Positions 8,738 to 18,247 are shown, counted from the stretch's first letter. The stretch is 49,037 bases of DNA from Flavobacteriaceae bacterium (GCA_026709415.1 JAPOSZ010000023.1:1-49037), one strand, 5' to 3'. A program made the numbers and translations. Notes: generated from the letters alone by a model not told the origin.

Positions 8738-10276
8738 TCAATCAAGTATACCAAATTCTTCTATGTTTTCGATTAGATGGGATTTTATAGAACTCCTTAA
8801 CCCATCGTTTGCATCCATAAATTGTCTAATGTAATCCGAAGGAGGTCTCGCTCTTATTAATCGTTTGTTTAAGTCCGCTCCAACTAAGGTTATATTGACG
8901 ATACTATTCCAATTTGAAACACCATTTCCTTGTAAAAATGCTTTTGGAAAAAAATGATGATAATTTTTGCTATTAGCTACTTTAAGATTAGAGTTGTCAA
9001 GAAAAACAGTTCCATTAGTTCTAAAATCCTTCGGTTCATTTGAAGCTAAGAGACATAAGGTTGCCTTACAAAAACTGTTGCTTACACTAAAATTCGTATC
9101 AATTAAATCTTGTTTTGAATTCAAAAACACCTTAATATCATCATATTTTGGTCTTAACCCACTCCTTATTTTATCGATTCTTTTAAAGTCTTGGGCGAGT
9201 TTTGTTTCTGTTGCACTAGAATATCTATGTGAAAGAGAAATTCTCCAAAAAAACTCTCTCAAGTATCTGAGTTTATCTCCTATTGGATTTTCTTTTTCGT
9301 AATAAAAAAAACAACTAAAGGGGACTAGCAAAGAATCATAAGGCAATAACTTTGAGACAGGAATTTTAAAAACTGAACGAAAAAAATCAACACTAAATCT
9401 TATCGCTGAAATGACATCATCCCAAGTATCAATGATCTGCTGTTTTTCCAATTGAAGAATTGTCTTTCGGTTACATTCTCGATTCTCACTTAAAATCAAA
9501 CTAAGAACATTGAGTATAACACTACTTGAGATTGTCTCGTAATTGGCATCTCCAAGTTCTTTCAAAAATTCTTGAAATTTTGATTGCATATCAAAATTCT
9601 GTTCCTCATCATAAGTTTTCGCTGACATTATCTCAAACAACGTTAACGTTTTTCCTCCAGTATTGATTCGTGTAAAGACTTCAATGACGGAATCAATATC
9701 TTCTCTACGAAGAACAACCGTTGAGAAATCGTAAGAGTTGAATATCCCGTGGTATTGGATAATTTTATTTATATGAAGATCATTGAAGTTTTCTCTCAAA
9801 TAATTGTAATCTATGTCAAGTAAATGCTTTAAAGATATTTGGACATTATTATTTTTTTCTGAAACAATAATTTGTTCGTCGTTGTTTTTTATATCTTTTT
9901 CTAAATCAACGTAAATCAATTCATAGTCAGTTTTTATTTTATTCCCTTCTCTTCTGATTTTTGCTCCTTTATACGCAGCATACAATGAAGTAATTCTTTG
10001 TTGTCCATCTAAAACATATTGAACTTGATTACCATCGGGAGTTGGTGGAAGTTCAAGATTCCCAATGTTCTTGATGTCGTTTAATCTTTCATTAGTTTTC
10101 CAAAGTATGAAAGTTCCAATCGGATATCCTTTGATAATACTATCTAAAAGTTCTGTCGTTTTTTCAATACTCCAAACAAAATCTCTTTGAAATTTCGGAA
10201 TTTTAATATCTCCATTTCCAATTTCATGGATTAAATCTCTGTATCTCTTTGATTCAGGTTTTGGTTGGTTACACAT
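8738..10276 (-). CDS. DUF262 (GmrSD N-terminal-like) protein with C-terminal HNH-like motif
   Basis: 512 residues. The N-terminal DUF262/ParB-like fold shows IPKFQRDFVW (26-35), YPIGTFILW and the signature VLDGQQR ending at R94, which binds or cleaves nucleotides in relatives. TRINTGGKTL follows in the middle. Near residue 438 is NYHHFFPKAFL, which resembles the histidine-proline HNH motif that closes many DUF262 proteins. Relatives include the GmrSD type IV restriction enzymes and the SspE and BrxU defence proteins, so a role in anti-phage restriction is likely but inferred. It is a single gene 109 bp downstream of two tRNA genes, a common place for acquired defence genes. Confidence 0.8.
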   Translation of the reverse strand: MCNQPKPESKRYRDLIHEIGNGDIKIPKFQRDFVWSIEKTTELLDSIIKGYPIGTFILWKTNERLNDIKNIGNLELPPTPDGNQVQYVLDGQQRITSLYAAYKGAKIRREGNKIKTDYELIYVDLEKDIKNNDEQIIVSEKNNNVQISLKHLLDIDYNYLRENFNDLHINKIIQYHGIFNSYDFSTVVLRREDIDSVIEVFTRINTGGKTLTLFEIMSAKTYDEEQNFDMQSKFQEFLKELGDANYETISSSVILNVLSLILSENRECNRKTILQLEKQQIIDTWDDVISAIRFSVDFFRSVFKIPVSKLLPYDSLLVPFSCFFYYEKENPIGDKLRYLREFFWRISLSHRYSSATETKLAQDFKRIDKIRSGLRPKYDDIKVFLNSKQDLIDTNFSVSNSFCKATLCLLASNEPKDFRTNGTVFLDNSNLKVANSKNYHHFFPKAFLQGNGVSNWNSIVNITLVGADLNKRLIRARPPSDYIRQFMDANDGLRSSIKSHLIENIEEFGILD

Positions 10277-10385
10277 AATTTTCTTGATTCATTTTGAACT
10301 TCGAAGAACGAACTCTGCTCATCGACTAAGGAGAAAAAAGTTAGAAAAACAGCATAAGTCAAAAGGAAGACTTATCCCAATTATG

Positions 10386-10470
10386 TACTCGGGGCGGGAC
10401 TTGAACCCGCACGACTGCAATAGTCATTGGATTTTAAGTCCAACGTGTCTACCAATTCCACCACCCGAGC
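10386..10470 (-). tRNA. tRNA-Leu (UAA)
   Basis: 85 nt, with an acceptor stem starting GCTCGGG, the D-loop segment TGGTAGACAC, the anticodon stem-loop TTGGA-CTTAAAA-TCCAA giving anticodon TAA, a long variable arm as expected for class II tRNA, and T-loop GGTTCAAGTCC. The first acceptor pair is G-U. CCA is not encoded. It lies nine bases downstream of tRNA-Gly on the same strand. Confidence 0.97.
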
Positions 10471-10479
10471 AATCATGTG

Positions 10480-10553
10480 AGCGAAAGACGGGATTCGAAC
10501 CCGCGACCCTCACCATGGCAAGGTGATGCTCTGGCCAGCTGAGCTACTTTCGC
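10480..10553 (-). tRNA. tRNA-Gly (GCC)
   Basis: 74 nt, with perfect acceptor pairing GCGAAAG/CTTTCGC, D-arm TAGCTCAGCTGGC, anticodon loop TTGCCAT giving GCC, and T-arm GGGTTCGAATCCC. CCA is not encoded. It is probably co-transcribed with the downstream tRNA-Leu. Confidence 0.97.
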
Positions 10554-10624
10554 AAAAGGCAAACAAAAGTAAAAAGATTCAACATCACTTGCGATTGACT
10601 TTGTGGTACGAAATGAGTTGCTTT

Positions 10625-13249
10625 TTATTCCGATTTATTGGATTCTAGTTTTTGGATTTCTTTTTGAAACTCGCTCAACTGTTGTAAAGCTTCCAATGGG
10701 GTTAATTGATTGATATCGATAGTAGATATTTTCTCGATGAGTTCATCGCTTTTTGAATCCCCACTGTCTAAGAGGGTGAGCTGGACTCCTTGAAGATTAT
10801 TGTTTGGAAAATGGCCATGAGTTTCCTCTAAAGAACTTAATTTTTGTTTTGCTAATTGAATGACAAATTTGGGAAGTCCAGCCATTTTGGCCACATGAAT
10901 CCCAAAACTATGGGCGCTCCCGCCAGGGACTAACTTTCGAAGGAACGTCACTTTGTCTTTGGTTTCTTTAACGGAAACATTATAGTTTTTTACTCGATCT
11001 AAACTATTGGTCAGTTCATTCAATTCATGATAGTGTGTCGCAAATAGCACCAAAGGTTTGTTGGGGTGCTCATGTAAAAAATGAGTAATCGCCCAAGCAA
11101 TTGAAATACCATCATAAGTACTGGTACCTCGACCGATTTCATCTAGTAAAATGAGACTGTTACTAGTCATGGTATTTAAAATATTGGCCGTCTCATTCAT
11201 TTCAACCATAAAAGTGGACTCCCCCATGGAAATATTATCACTAGCTCCTACGCGTGTGAAGATTCTATCGAGAACCGGAAGAACAGCTTTTTGAGCTGGG
11301 ACAAAAGATCCAATTTGAGCCATCAGGCTGATAAGAGCCGTTTTCCGGAGAATGACACTTTTTCCGGACATGTTAGGCCCTGTGATCATGATGATTTGCT
11401 GTTGTTCTTTGTCTAAGTAAATATCATTGCTGATAAAAGGATTTTCCAAATTATGAAGGACTTCAATAACAGGGTGTCTTCCGGCTATGATTTCTATTTT
11501 AGACTCTGTTGTGAATTCAGGTTTAGAGTAATTGTTTTTGGAAGCAATCACAGCAAAGTTGCTCAAGCAATCTAATTTGGCAGTCGTTGAAGTAAGTTGT
11601 TGTAAGAGTGAAATTTGATGTTTTAATTGCTGAATCAAGTGTTGGTATAATTCAGTTTCTAAGAGGTAGATATTCTCTTCTGCACTGACAATTTTTTCTT
11701 CAAAATCCTTTAATGTTTGATTGATATAACGCTCACCATTGACCAAAGTCTGTTTTCGAATCCAACTTTCTGGAACTTTGCTTTTGTAGGTGTTTCGAAC
11801 TTCCAAATAATAACCAAAAACATTGTTCTTAGAAATTCTTAGACTCTGTATCCCAGTGGCTTTAATTTCGTCTTTCAACATTTGAGTTAAATGCAGCTCC
11901 GTGGACGATTTAAACGCTCTCAATTGATCGAGTTTTTGATGGAACCCTTTGGCAATCACTTGGCCTTTGGCTATGGATTGAGCAGGTTCTTCCAATAGAG
12001 TCGAATCGACCAAGTCGATAATTTTTTGAGGGTTTTGAAAGGTGCCGATGTTTTTGTTTAAAAGTTCTGATGAAGTCGATTCTATCAATTGCTTTAATTG
12101 CAATACTTTTTGTAATGACTTGCTTAAAAAAACCAGTTGTCTTGGGGTGATTCTGGCCGTGGCAATTTTGGACGCCATCCGACCGATATCACACATTCCT
12201 TTGAGTTGAGATATAATATCGGCAAGCAGTTCAGGGTGTTCCGTAAAATACTGAACCACATCATGTCTCTTTTTAATCTGGAGTTTTTCTTTTAAAGGAA
12301 ATCTCAGCCATGATTTCATTAACCGACCTCCCATGGGTGTTAGGGTTTTGTCAATCACGCTGATTAAGGTTTGACCTCCACTTGTGGTGGAATGGAAGAT
12401 TTCAAGATTGTTGGTGGTAAAGGAATCCAACCCCATATAATCTTGATTCCCGATGATCTTGATGCTAGTGATATGATCTAGTTGATCATGATGGGTTTCA
12501 CTCAAGTAGTAAAGTATAGCCCCCGCAGCTCGAAGGCCTTCATTCATATGATGAAGGCCATAGCTCTGCAATGATTGGATTTGAAAATGATTGATAATCC
12601 TTTGCGTCGTTGAGTCTGATTCAAATACCCAGTCCACAAGGTATTGACAGTGTAGTTTCGGTCCAAACGTTTGTATGAATTTTGTTTTTTGTGTCTTCGA
12701 AACCAAAACTTCTGAAGGATTCAGTTTTTCAACAAGTGGTATGATGTCTGACTTGACTCCTTGAGAAAGCCAAAAACCACCAGTTGATGCATCAAGGAAG
12801 GCCACACCATAGTTTTCATCAATACAGACGGCACATAAAAAATTATTTTCTTTTTGCTCTAGATTCGTATCATTGAATTGAACACCTGGAGTTACCAATT
12901 CAACGACACCCCGTTTGACAAGTGTTTTGGTTTTTTTAGGATCTTCTAATTGTTCGCAAATAGCCACTCGGGTTTTGGTTTTGACCAAACGAGGGAGATA
13001 AGTATCTAAAGAATGATGAGGAAATCCGGCCAGTTCGATTTCAGAAGCATGACCAATATTTCTTTTGGTGAGTACGATTCCTAAGACCTCTGAAATAGTG
13101 ATAGCATCCTGTCCAAAGGTTTCATAAAAATCTCCCACTCGGAAAAGCAATATCGCATCTGGATACCGAGATTTGATCTCTCGGTATTGTTTCATTAGTG
13201 GTGTTTCAATGAAGTTTTTAGTTTTTTTTCTTGATTTAAGTTTGCTCAA
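10625..13249 (-). CDS. mutS: DNA mismatch repair protein MutS
   Basis: 874 residues, the normal length. The mismatch-recognition motif F-Y-E is at 41-43 (GDFYETF), followed by connector, lever and clamp regions. The C-terminal ATPase has Walker A GPNMSGKS, DEIGRGTSTYDG and the ATHYHEL switch. It recognises mismatches and recruits MutL. The frame begins at TTG, giving the N-terminal extension before TPLMKQY that relatives also have; the next Met is residue 19. A promoter candidate (13288-13317) supports the TTG start. It is transcribed away from the SpoU gene, and the two tRNAs lie downstream. Confidence 0.97.
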   Translation of the reverse strand: MSKLKSRKKTKNFIETPLMKQYREIKSRYPDAILLFRVGDFYETFGQDAITISEVLGIVLTKRNIGHASEIELAGFPHHSLDTYLPRLVKTKTRVAICEQLEDPKKTKTLVKRGVVELVTPGVQFNDTNLEQKENNFLCAVCIDENYGVAFLDASTGGFWLSQGVKSDIIPLVEKLNPSEVLVSKTQKTKFIQTFGPKLHCQYLVDWVFESDSTTQRIINHFQIQSLQSYGLHHMNEGLRAAGAILYYLSETHHDQLDHITSIKIIGNQDYMGLDSFTTNNLEIFHSTTSGGQTLISVIDKTLTPMGGRLMKSWLRFPLKEKLQIKKRHDVVQYFTEHPELLADIISQLKGMCDIGRMASKIATARITPRQLVFLSKSLQKVLQLKQLIESTSSELLNKNIGTFQNPQKIIDLVDSTLLEEPAQSIAKGQVIAKGFHQKLDQLRAFKSSTELHLTQMLKDEIKATGIQSLRISKNNVFGYYLEVRNTYKSKVPESWIRKQTLVNGERYINQTLKDFEEKIVSAEENIYLLETELYQHLIQQLKHQISLLQQLTSTTAKLDCLSNFAVIASKNNYSKPEFTTESKIEIIAGRHPVIEVLHNLENPFISNDIYLDKEQQQIIMITGPNMSGKSVILRKTALISLMAQIGSFVPAQKAVLPVLDRIFTRVGASDNISMGESTFMVEMNETANILNTMTSNSLILLDEIGRGTSTYDGISIAWAITHFLHEHPNKPLVLFATHYHELNELTNSLDRVKNYNVSVKETKDKVTFLRKLVPGGSAHSFGIHVAKMAGLPKFVIQLAKQKLSSLEETHGHFPNNNLQGVQLTLLDSGDSKSDELIEKISTIDINQLTPLEALQQLSEFQKEIQKLESNKSE

Positions 13250-13287
13250 AACTAAAAATAAAGACTAACTGACCAATATAATACAAT

Positions 13288-13317
13288 CAAAGACAAGTGA
13301 TGTCAATGACTAAACAA
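13288..13317 (-). promoter_or_regulatory. mutS promoter candidate
   Basis: Read on the minus strand, TTG, 19 bases, then TGTCTTTG: one mismatch from the Bacteroidota pattern TTG-N19-TAnnTTTG. It lies about 40 bp upstream of the mutS TTG start. Confidence 0.5.
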
Positions 13318-13341
13318 GCCTAATCATAAAGAGTAACGAAT

Positions 13342-13890
13342 TTGATAAAACGAAGCCCCCAAGAAATAGAGCGAATCTCCATTGAGCAATTCAAATGTTT
13401 TCCAAAATTAAAGTTGTCTTTAATTCTGGAGAATATCAGAAGTTTATCTAATATCGGATCTGTTTTTCGTTCGGCAGATTGTTTTCGAATCAGTAAAATT
13501 TACCTCACTGGATTTAGTGGAAAACCACCCCATCGTAGCATCCAGAAAACGGCTTTAGGTTCTACACAGAGCGTTGATTGGGAATATGCACAAAATAGTA
13601 TTGATGTGATTAAATGTCTTGAAAAAAGGAATATTCACGTGATGGCCTTGGAACAAACTGATGAGTCCATTTCATTATTAGATTTTAAACCAAAAACAAA
13701 TGTGCATTATGCTTTGGTGGTTGGGAATGAAATTCAAGGCGTGAATCAAAGGACGCTAGATCAGGTGAAAGAGGCTATTGAAATACCTCAGTTTGGAACC
13801 AAACATTCGTTTAATGTTTCAAATGCGGCATCCATATTCATGTGGGACTTTTTTTATAAAGTGTCCACATCCAAAATAGATGGAGGTTGA
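13342..13890 (+). CDS. SpoU/TrmH-family RNA 2'-O-methyltransferase
   Basis: 182 residues with the three SpoU motifs: NIGSVFRSAD (motif 1), VVGNEIQGV (motif 2) and FNVSNAASI (motif 3) that form the SAM-binding trefoil knot. It methylates a ribose 2'-OH in tRNA or rRNA; the exact target cannot be read from sequence. It lacks the N-terminal substrate-binding domain of larger members. TTG at 13342 is the only start after the in-frame stop at 13327-13329, because the next Met is far inside the domain. It is divergent from mutS. Confidence 0.88.
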   Translation: MIKRSPQEIERISIEQFKCFPKLKLSLILENIRSLSNIGSVFRSADCFRISKIYLTGFSGKPPHRSIQKTALGSTQSVDWEYAQNSIDVIKCLEKRNIHVMALEQTDESISLLDFKPKTNVHYALVVGNEIQGVNQRTLDQVKEAIEIPQFGTKHSFNVSNAASIFMWDFFYKVSTSKIDGG

Positions 13891-14245
13891 TACACTTTTG
13901 TAAGGCCTCCCAAATTAGGAGCTTTCAAAATATCATTTTAGGAATAACCATGTTCCGTTCGCTAATGCAATAGGACCCCCATGTCAATAGATGAAGATCC
14001 TTATTCTCTCCATATGCCTCTTGGCATACTTGTCTGAATGGTGTTTCGATACCATTCAACGGCATGTTGTTTCATGAATTTCAGCAAATTTTTCAATAGA
14101 CCTCGATGGGGAATAGAGTCTATCAATGATAGCATTTTAGAAAGGAAACATTTCATGGGTATGACACGAAACAATAAGAAAATGTGAGTTAACAATGATA
14201 TCAATCGATCAAAAAGTGAATTGAAAAAAAGTTTAATTTCGTGAT
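13891..14245. other. Intergenic stretch with repeat copy B and a hairpin
   Basis: No convincing gene. It holds dispersed repeat copy B (13950-13990) and an 8-bp perfect hairpin, TGAATGGT (14035-14042) with ACCATTCA (14051-14058) and loop GTTTCGAT. A smaller hairpin, TGCC-TCTT-GGCA, is at 14015-14026. There is no T run, so these are not clear terminators. Confidence 0.4.
13950..13990 (+). repeat. Dispersed 43-bp repeat, copy B (diverged)
   Basis: ATGTTCCGTTCGCTAAT, a 13-base middle beginning GCAATA as in copy A, then CATGTCAATAG. It matches copies A and C at most block positions but is clearly diverged. It lies 60 bp downstream of the SpoU gene. Confidence 0.5.
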
Positions 14246-14563
14246 ATGAATCGAACAGTCGATGTTGGATTTTTAGAGGTCATTGGATTGAGCATGATAA
14301 CGATGGTGTCTGCTTATTTATTTAGTGATTGGGTGATTCCCGTAGCCTCTTTGACTGTATTAATTGTTTTTAGTGTTATAAAAAGTGTCAAAGAAGATCG
14401 TAAAGACAAACGTGAAAAGGCACAAGAGAAAAGAAATGAAGAAAAGCACGAATGGGAACGTAAAGAGCATGAATTTCGTATGAAGAAGTTGAGAGGGGGT
14501 AAAAATCCAAATCAGGAAAATGAAGACACCAAGGAAGTTGACGATGGAGACGATGAAAATTGA
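14246..14563 (+). CDS. Small membrane protein with charged coiled-coil tail, 105 aa
   Basis: An ATG start, two predicted membrane helices (about 10-28 and 30-47), then a strongly charged helix (SVKEDRKDKREKAQEKRNEE) and an acidic C-terminus. The family is unknown. A decayed relative with the same plan, including KAQE, QEKRNEEKH and a W-x-x-P membrane segment, is at 29919-30295. Topology suggests a small inner-membrane protein with a cytoplasmic coiled coil. No partner gene is adjacent. Confidence 0.65.
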   Translation: MNRTVDVGFLEVIGLSMITMVSAYLFSDWVIPVASLTVLIVFSVIKSVKEDRKDKREKAQEKRNEEKHEWERKEHEFRMKKLRGGKNPNQENEDTKEVDDGDDEN

Positions 14564-15026
14564 ATCCCTTTTCAAAATCAAGGAGATTGGATGTTCTTGT
14601 GTATCTACATGACTTGGACTGTCTAGTTGTCTTTGAGTCGTAATTACTTCTTATTCAGTTTGATATTTCGTTTTTTTTCGATTTATTTTGCTTATCCTAT
14701 TGATGGTGAGCTTTTGATTCCCTTATTGCCCCGGAGCATTCTAAAAAAGATCACATCATGAAAGTAGAACCGTTTCAATGAATGAAACAGAGCTTTTTTG
14801 CATTAGAATCGCTTCAGATTGCTAGGCTTTAAACAAGAAATAGAAAACACCAGTTAGTCTTTAGATGATGTTTTGGAGCTTTTTGAACAAGCATTTGAAG
14901 AATAATTTCGTAGTGAAAACTAATTGATTACTTCAATGTTTTTGACCGTTTGATGTGTATCAAGTCAAAGTTTGGATACCATGGGAAAGGTAGATATCGT
15001 TTACTTTTGCGTCCCAATATAAATCC
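14564..15026. other. Intergenic stretch upstream of sppA
   Basis: No intact gene. GTTTCA-ATGAA-TGAAAC near 14770-14786, followed within five bases by six T, could be a weak + strand terminator. A gene-end-like piece, SLDDVLELFEQAFEE before TAA at about 14905, lies after an in-frame TAG and looks like an eroded coding end. The sppA -7 box is in the last 30 bases. Confidence 0.35.
15002..15009 (+). promoter_or_regulatory. -7 box for the sppA operon
   Basis: TACTTTTG fits TAnnTTTG exactly and lies 17 bases before the sppA ATG. No TTG is present at the best -33 spacing; the nearest is 27 bases upstream. Confidence 0.45.
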
Positions 15027-16808
15027 ATGAGTTTTTTTCGCGTTTTCCTTGCTTCCTTTTTTGGTGTTATCACCGCGTTTTTGTTGCTTTTTGTTGTTTT
15101 TCTCTTTGTTTTGGGTGCTCTTTCGGCATTCGTTTCGTTTTCATCGAAGGACACAACATCAAGTATTGACGATAACAGTGTCTTGAGCTTGAATCTCAAC
15201 AAGGTAATTCGAGATCGCACTTCACCCATTGAAGAAGAATTAATGGATATATTGGGATTGGATTTTGGTCAAGTCGGACTCAATAAAATAACCGATGCTA
15301 TTGAAAGAGCTCGAGACGATGACCGCATCAAAGGATTGGTTTTAAAATCAGGCTTTCCTCAAGCAGGTTGGACTCAAATAGCAACCGTAAGAGATGCCTT
15401 AGAGGACTTCAAATCTAGTGGGAAATTCATCTATGCTCACGATGAATTTTATACTCAAAGAGGATACTATCTTTCATCAGTGGCCGATACTTTAGCCGTC
15501 CATCCCATGGGCATCTTTTCATTCAAAGGATTGGTCGCGGAAGTCTTATACTATAAAGACATACAAGATAAATATGGTATTCGAATGGAAATCATCCGTA
15601 ATGGTCGTTACAAAAGTGCCGGAGAGCCTTATCTGACCAATCAAATGAGTCCAGAAAACCGAACACAACTCAGTGAATTACTGTTTGATATATGGAATGG
15701 ATTGCGAGAAGATATTGCCGAATCTCGAAATCTAACGGAAAATCGGATAGATCAAATGGCTAATGATCTAGAAGCCGGTATTGTCCAAGAAGCGCTAGCG
15801 TTGGGTTTAATCGATACGCTTGTCAATAAAGAGGGTTTTGATCTTTTGGTCAAAGAAAAACTAGGGATTCAGCAGGACGATTCTATTGAAAGAGTCTCCC
15901 TCAATGAGAGTAGAAGTCTCAATCGAGTCCGTTCGACTAATGTGGACCATCGAATTGCTGTGGTCTATGCTCAGGGAATAATCCTTCTTGGGGATGGTTT
16001 TGAGGGAACAATCGGAAGCCGGTCAATCTGTAAAACGCTGAGAACAATCAAAAACCGAAAATCAGTTAAAGGCGTGGTTTTGCGCATCAATTCGCCTGGA
16101 GGATCTGCCCTGGCCTCTGAAATCATTTGGCAATGTGTCGAAGATTTAAAAGAAGAAAAACCGGTGGTGGTTTCAATGGGAGATGTTGCAGCCTCGGGGG
16201 GATATTATGTGGCTGCAGGAGCTCATCAAATCATGGCCGATCCTAAAACCATTACAGGATCGATTGGCGTTGTCTTCAGTCTTCTCAATGCTAAAGATTT
16301 TTTTGATGACATTGGCATCAATGCTCAACATGTCACCACTCATGATAATGCCCTTGATTATAGTCCATTTGTAGGAATTCAGTCAGGATTTCGGTCCGTG
16401 CAAATCAAAGAAATGGATAAGATTTATACGACATTCAAAGAACGAGTAGCGCAAGGAAGAGGGATGACACTAGATCAAATCGAAGAAATCGCTCAAGGAA
16501 GAGTTTGGTCCGGCAAGCAAGCCTTGGAAATTGGCCTTGTCGATGCCTTTGGTGATTTATCCTTAGCTATTGAAAAGGCAGCCGAATTGGCTGAACTCAC
16601 CGATTACTCCATTACAGAATATCCGCGTTTTGAAAGTACTTGGGAAAGTTATTTTAATGCCTTACAAGGAGTCTATCGATCCAAGACTTCTCAAGCACCG
16701 TTTATTGATACAGAAATGACCAATCGTTTGATGGATGAAATAGATAAACTGAAGTTGGTTCAAGATGGACCACAAACAGTATTACCTTTTTATATCCAGT
16801 TGAGATAA
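15027..16808 (+). CDS. sppA: Signal peptide peptidase SppA, 67K type (protease IV)
   Basis: 593 residues: one N-terminal membrane helix (about 5-35) and two tandem Clp/crotonase-like domains, the normal double-domain form. The catalytic pair is likely K196 in GRYKSAGEP and S390 in GDVAASGGYY, the latter followed by TGSIGVVF. It degrades cleaved signal peptides at the periplasmic face of the inner membrane. It starts at ATG 17 bases after a -7 box. The next gene starts immediately after its stop codon, so the three genes 15027-18247 form one operon. Confidence 0.95.
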   Translation: MSFFRVFLASFFGVITAFLLLFVVFLFVLGALSAFVSFSSKDTTSSIDDNSVLSLNLNKVIRDRTSPIEEELMDILGLDFGQVGLNKITDAIERARDDDRIKGLVLKSGFPQAGWTQIATVRDALEDFKSSGKFIYAHDEFYTQRGYYLSSVADTLAVHPMGIFSFKGLVAEVLYYKDIQDKYGIRMEIIRNGRYKSAGEPYLTNQMSPENRTQLSELLFDIWNGLREDIAESRNLTENRIDQMANDLEAGIVQEALALGLIDTLVNKEGFDLLVKEKLGIQQDDSIERVSLNESRSLNRVRSTNVDHRIAVVYAQGIILLGDGFEGTIGSRSICKTLRTIKNRKSVKGVVLRINSPGGSALASEIIWQCVEDLKEEKPVVVSMGDVAASGGYYVAAGAHQIMADPKTITGSIGVVFSLLNAKDFFDDIGINAQHVTTHDNALDYSPFVGIQSGFRSVQIKEMDKIYTTFKERVAQGRGMTLDQIEEIAQGRVWSGKQALEIGLVDAFGDLSLAIEKAAELAELTDYSITEYPRFESTWESYFNALQGVYRSKTSQAPFIDTEMTNRLMDEIDKLKLVQDGPQTVLPFYIQLR

Positions 16809-17516
16809 ATGAAACCCATTAATCGAAAGTTTCACTTTCGAATTTATCTCTTTTTCACGGGACTGTTTATCTGCTCTCTGGTGGTTTCCAACTTGATCAT
16901 TCAGAAATTTTTTTATTGGTACCCTTTTCCTTTTGAAATCCATGTAGCAGGGGTTCGCTTGTTTGAATTATCGGTGGGGATTTTACCGTATCCAGTAACC
17001 TTTTTGATTACAGATGTGGTCTCTGAAATCTATGGGAAGAAAAAAGCTTCAGAAATGATTTTAGCTGGCATTTTTGCTTCCATATTTTCATTAGTCATCA
17101 TTTATGTTTCTTTGGGATTGCCCATCATGGCGGATTCGCCAATCGATAATGATACGTTTTCACAAGTTTTTGCCGCCACACCTTTGGCGATCATTGGTTC
17201 GATGACGGCCTATTTTTTAGCTCAAACACTGGATATTAATTTGTATCATTTTTTGAAAAAATTAACTAAAGGCCGCTTTTTATGGCTTCGAAATAACTTT
17301 TCAACCGTCACTTCACAATTTGTTGATACCACTGTAGTGATTAGTTTGTTTGCGGTCTTTGGTATTTTGCCATGGTCTTTGGCTTGGGGACTGATTCTTT
17401 CCGGTTTTATATTCAAAGTCATCATCGCCATGATTGATACTCCGATTATTTATTTCATCGTGTTGTGGTATCGCAAACGTTATGGTTTGGGGAGACAAGA
17501 CATTATTGAAATATAA
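16809..17516 (+). CDS. Queuosine-precursor transporter, YhhQ/VUT family
   Basis: 235 residues with about six membrane helices. Family blocks are visible: FELSVGILPYPVTFLITDV, EIYGKKKASEMILAG, and SQFVDTTVVISLF near residue 170. The family imports queuosine precursors (preQ0/preQ1 or queuine) for tRNA modification; the exact substrate is inferred. The ATG follows the sppA stop with no gap, so translation is probably coupled. The next gene starts 2-26 bp later. Confidence 0.88.
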   Translation: MKPINRKFHFRIYLFFTGLFICSLVVSNLIIQKFFYWYPFPFEIHVAGVRLFELSVGILPYPVTFLITDVVSEIYGKKKASEMILAGIFASIFSLVIIYVSLGLPIMADSPIDNDTFSQVFAATPLAIIGSMTAYFLAQTLDINLYHFLKKLTKGRFLWLRNNFSTVTSQFVDTTVVISLFAVFGILPWSLAWGLILSGFIFKVIIAMIDTPIIYFIVLWYRKRYGLGRQDIIEI

Positions 17517-17542
17517 TTTTGAGGGACTCCATAGCCCAACAG

Positions 17543-18247
17543 ATGGTTCGTCTCAATAGGTTTCTCAGTCAATACGGTGGTTGTTCTCGAAGAAAAGCAG
17601 ATCAATTCATTCAACAAGGTCGCGTTGTGGTCAATGGGGTAAAAGCGGTCCTGGGTCAAAAGGTTTTCTCAACGGACAAGGTCTTCCTCGATAGCACGCT
17701 CATAAAATCCAAACCGAAAACAAACACCTATTTGGCCTTTAATAAGCCCAAAGGAATCGTATGTACCACAGATTCTGAAAAAGAAAAACACAATATCATC
17801 GATTATATCAACTATCCCAAACGAATTTTTCCCATTGGTCGATTGGATAAAAACAGTCAAGGATTAATTCTGTTGACAGATGATGGATTAGTGGTCAATA
17901 AAATTCTCAGAACACAGCATCAAATCGAAAAAGAATATCTCGTTAGAGTTAATAAACCCATCAGCTCCGAGTTTATTAAAAAAATGTCAAGCGGTGTCCC
18001 TATTTTGAACACCACCACCCAAAAATGTCGTATAGAACAATTGTCGAATGTGGAGTTTCGAATTATTTTAAAACAGGGGCTCAATCGACAAATTCGAAGA
18101 ATGTGCCAATTTTTAGACTATCGAGTTACTTTTCTACAGAGAGTCCGAATACATCATATTGTATTGGATATGCCGTTGGGAAAATATCGAAAATTGACCC
18201 CAGCTGATATGCAGCCATTTTTCAAACAAAATCGGCAGAAAGCTTGA
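17543..18247 (+). CDS. rluF: RNA pseudouridine synthase, RluF type
   Basis: About 234 residues from the ATG at 17543. The N-terminal S4 RNA-binding domain (RLNRFLSQYGGCSRRKAD) is followed by the RsuA/RluBEF catalytic domain with the nucleophilic Asp in PIGRLDKNSQGL. The segments GVPILNTTTQKC and QGLNRQIRRMC match RluF, which makes pseudouridine 2604 in 23S rRNA. The frame is also open from a TTG at 17519, but the ATG aligns with the usual VRLN start. It is the third gene of the sppA operon. Confidence 0.88.
   Translation: MVRLNRFLSQYGGCSRRKADQFIQQGRVVVNGVKAVLGQKVFSTDKVFLDSTLIKSKPKTNTYLAFNKPKGIVCTTDSEKEKHNIIDYINYPKRIFPIGRLDKNSQGLILLTDDGLVVNKILRTQHQIEKEYLVRVNKPISSEFIKKMSSGVPILNTTTQKCRIEQLSNVEFRIILKQGLNRQIRRMCQFLDYRVTFLQRVRIHHIVLDMPLGKYRKLTPADMQPFFKQNRQKA

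Noticed and set aside
8619-8834. A + strand frame after rmuC
   Set aside because: It overlaps the 3' end of the DUF262 gene on the other strand, and its composition is not protein-like.
8738-10276. The HNH-like protein as a relocated or unusual Cas9
   Set aside because: It has the DUF262 signatures IPKFQRDFVW and VLDGQQR, no RuvC motifs, no arginine-rich bridge helix, and is far too short. It is a DUF262 protein, not a CRISPR effector.
14035-14058. The 8-bp hairpin as a transcription terminator
   Set aside because: It has no T run on either side. It is kept only as a structural note.
14246-14581. A reverse-strand frame over the small coiled-coil gene
   Set aside because: Its sequence (FPFVLFFISFLLCLF) is what one expects from the complement of a Lys/Glu-rich coding sequence. 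The + strand frame has the better start and protein features.
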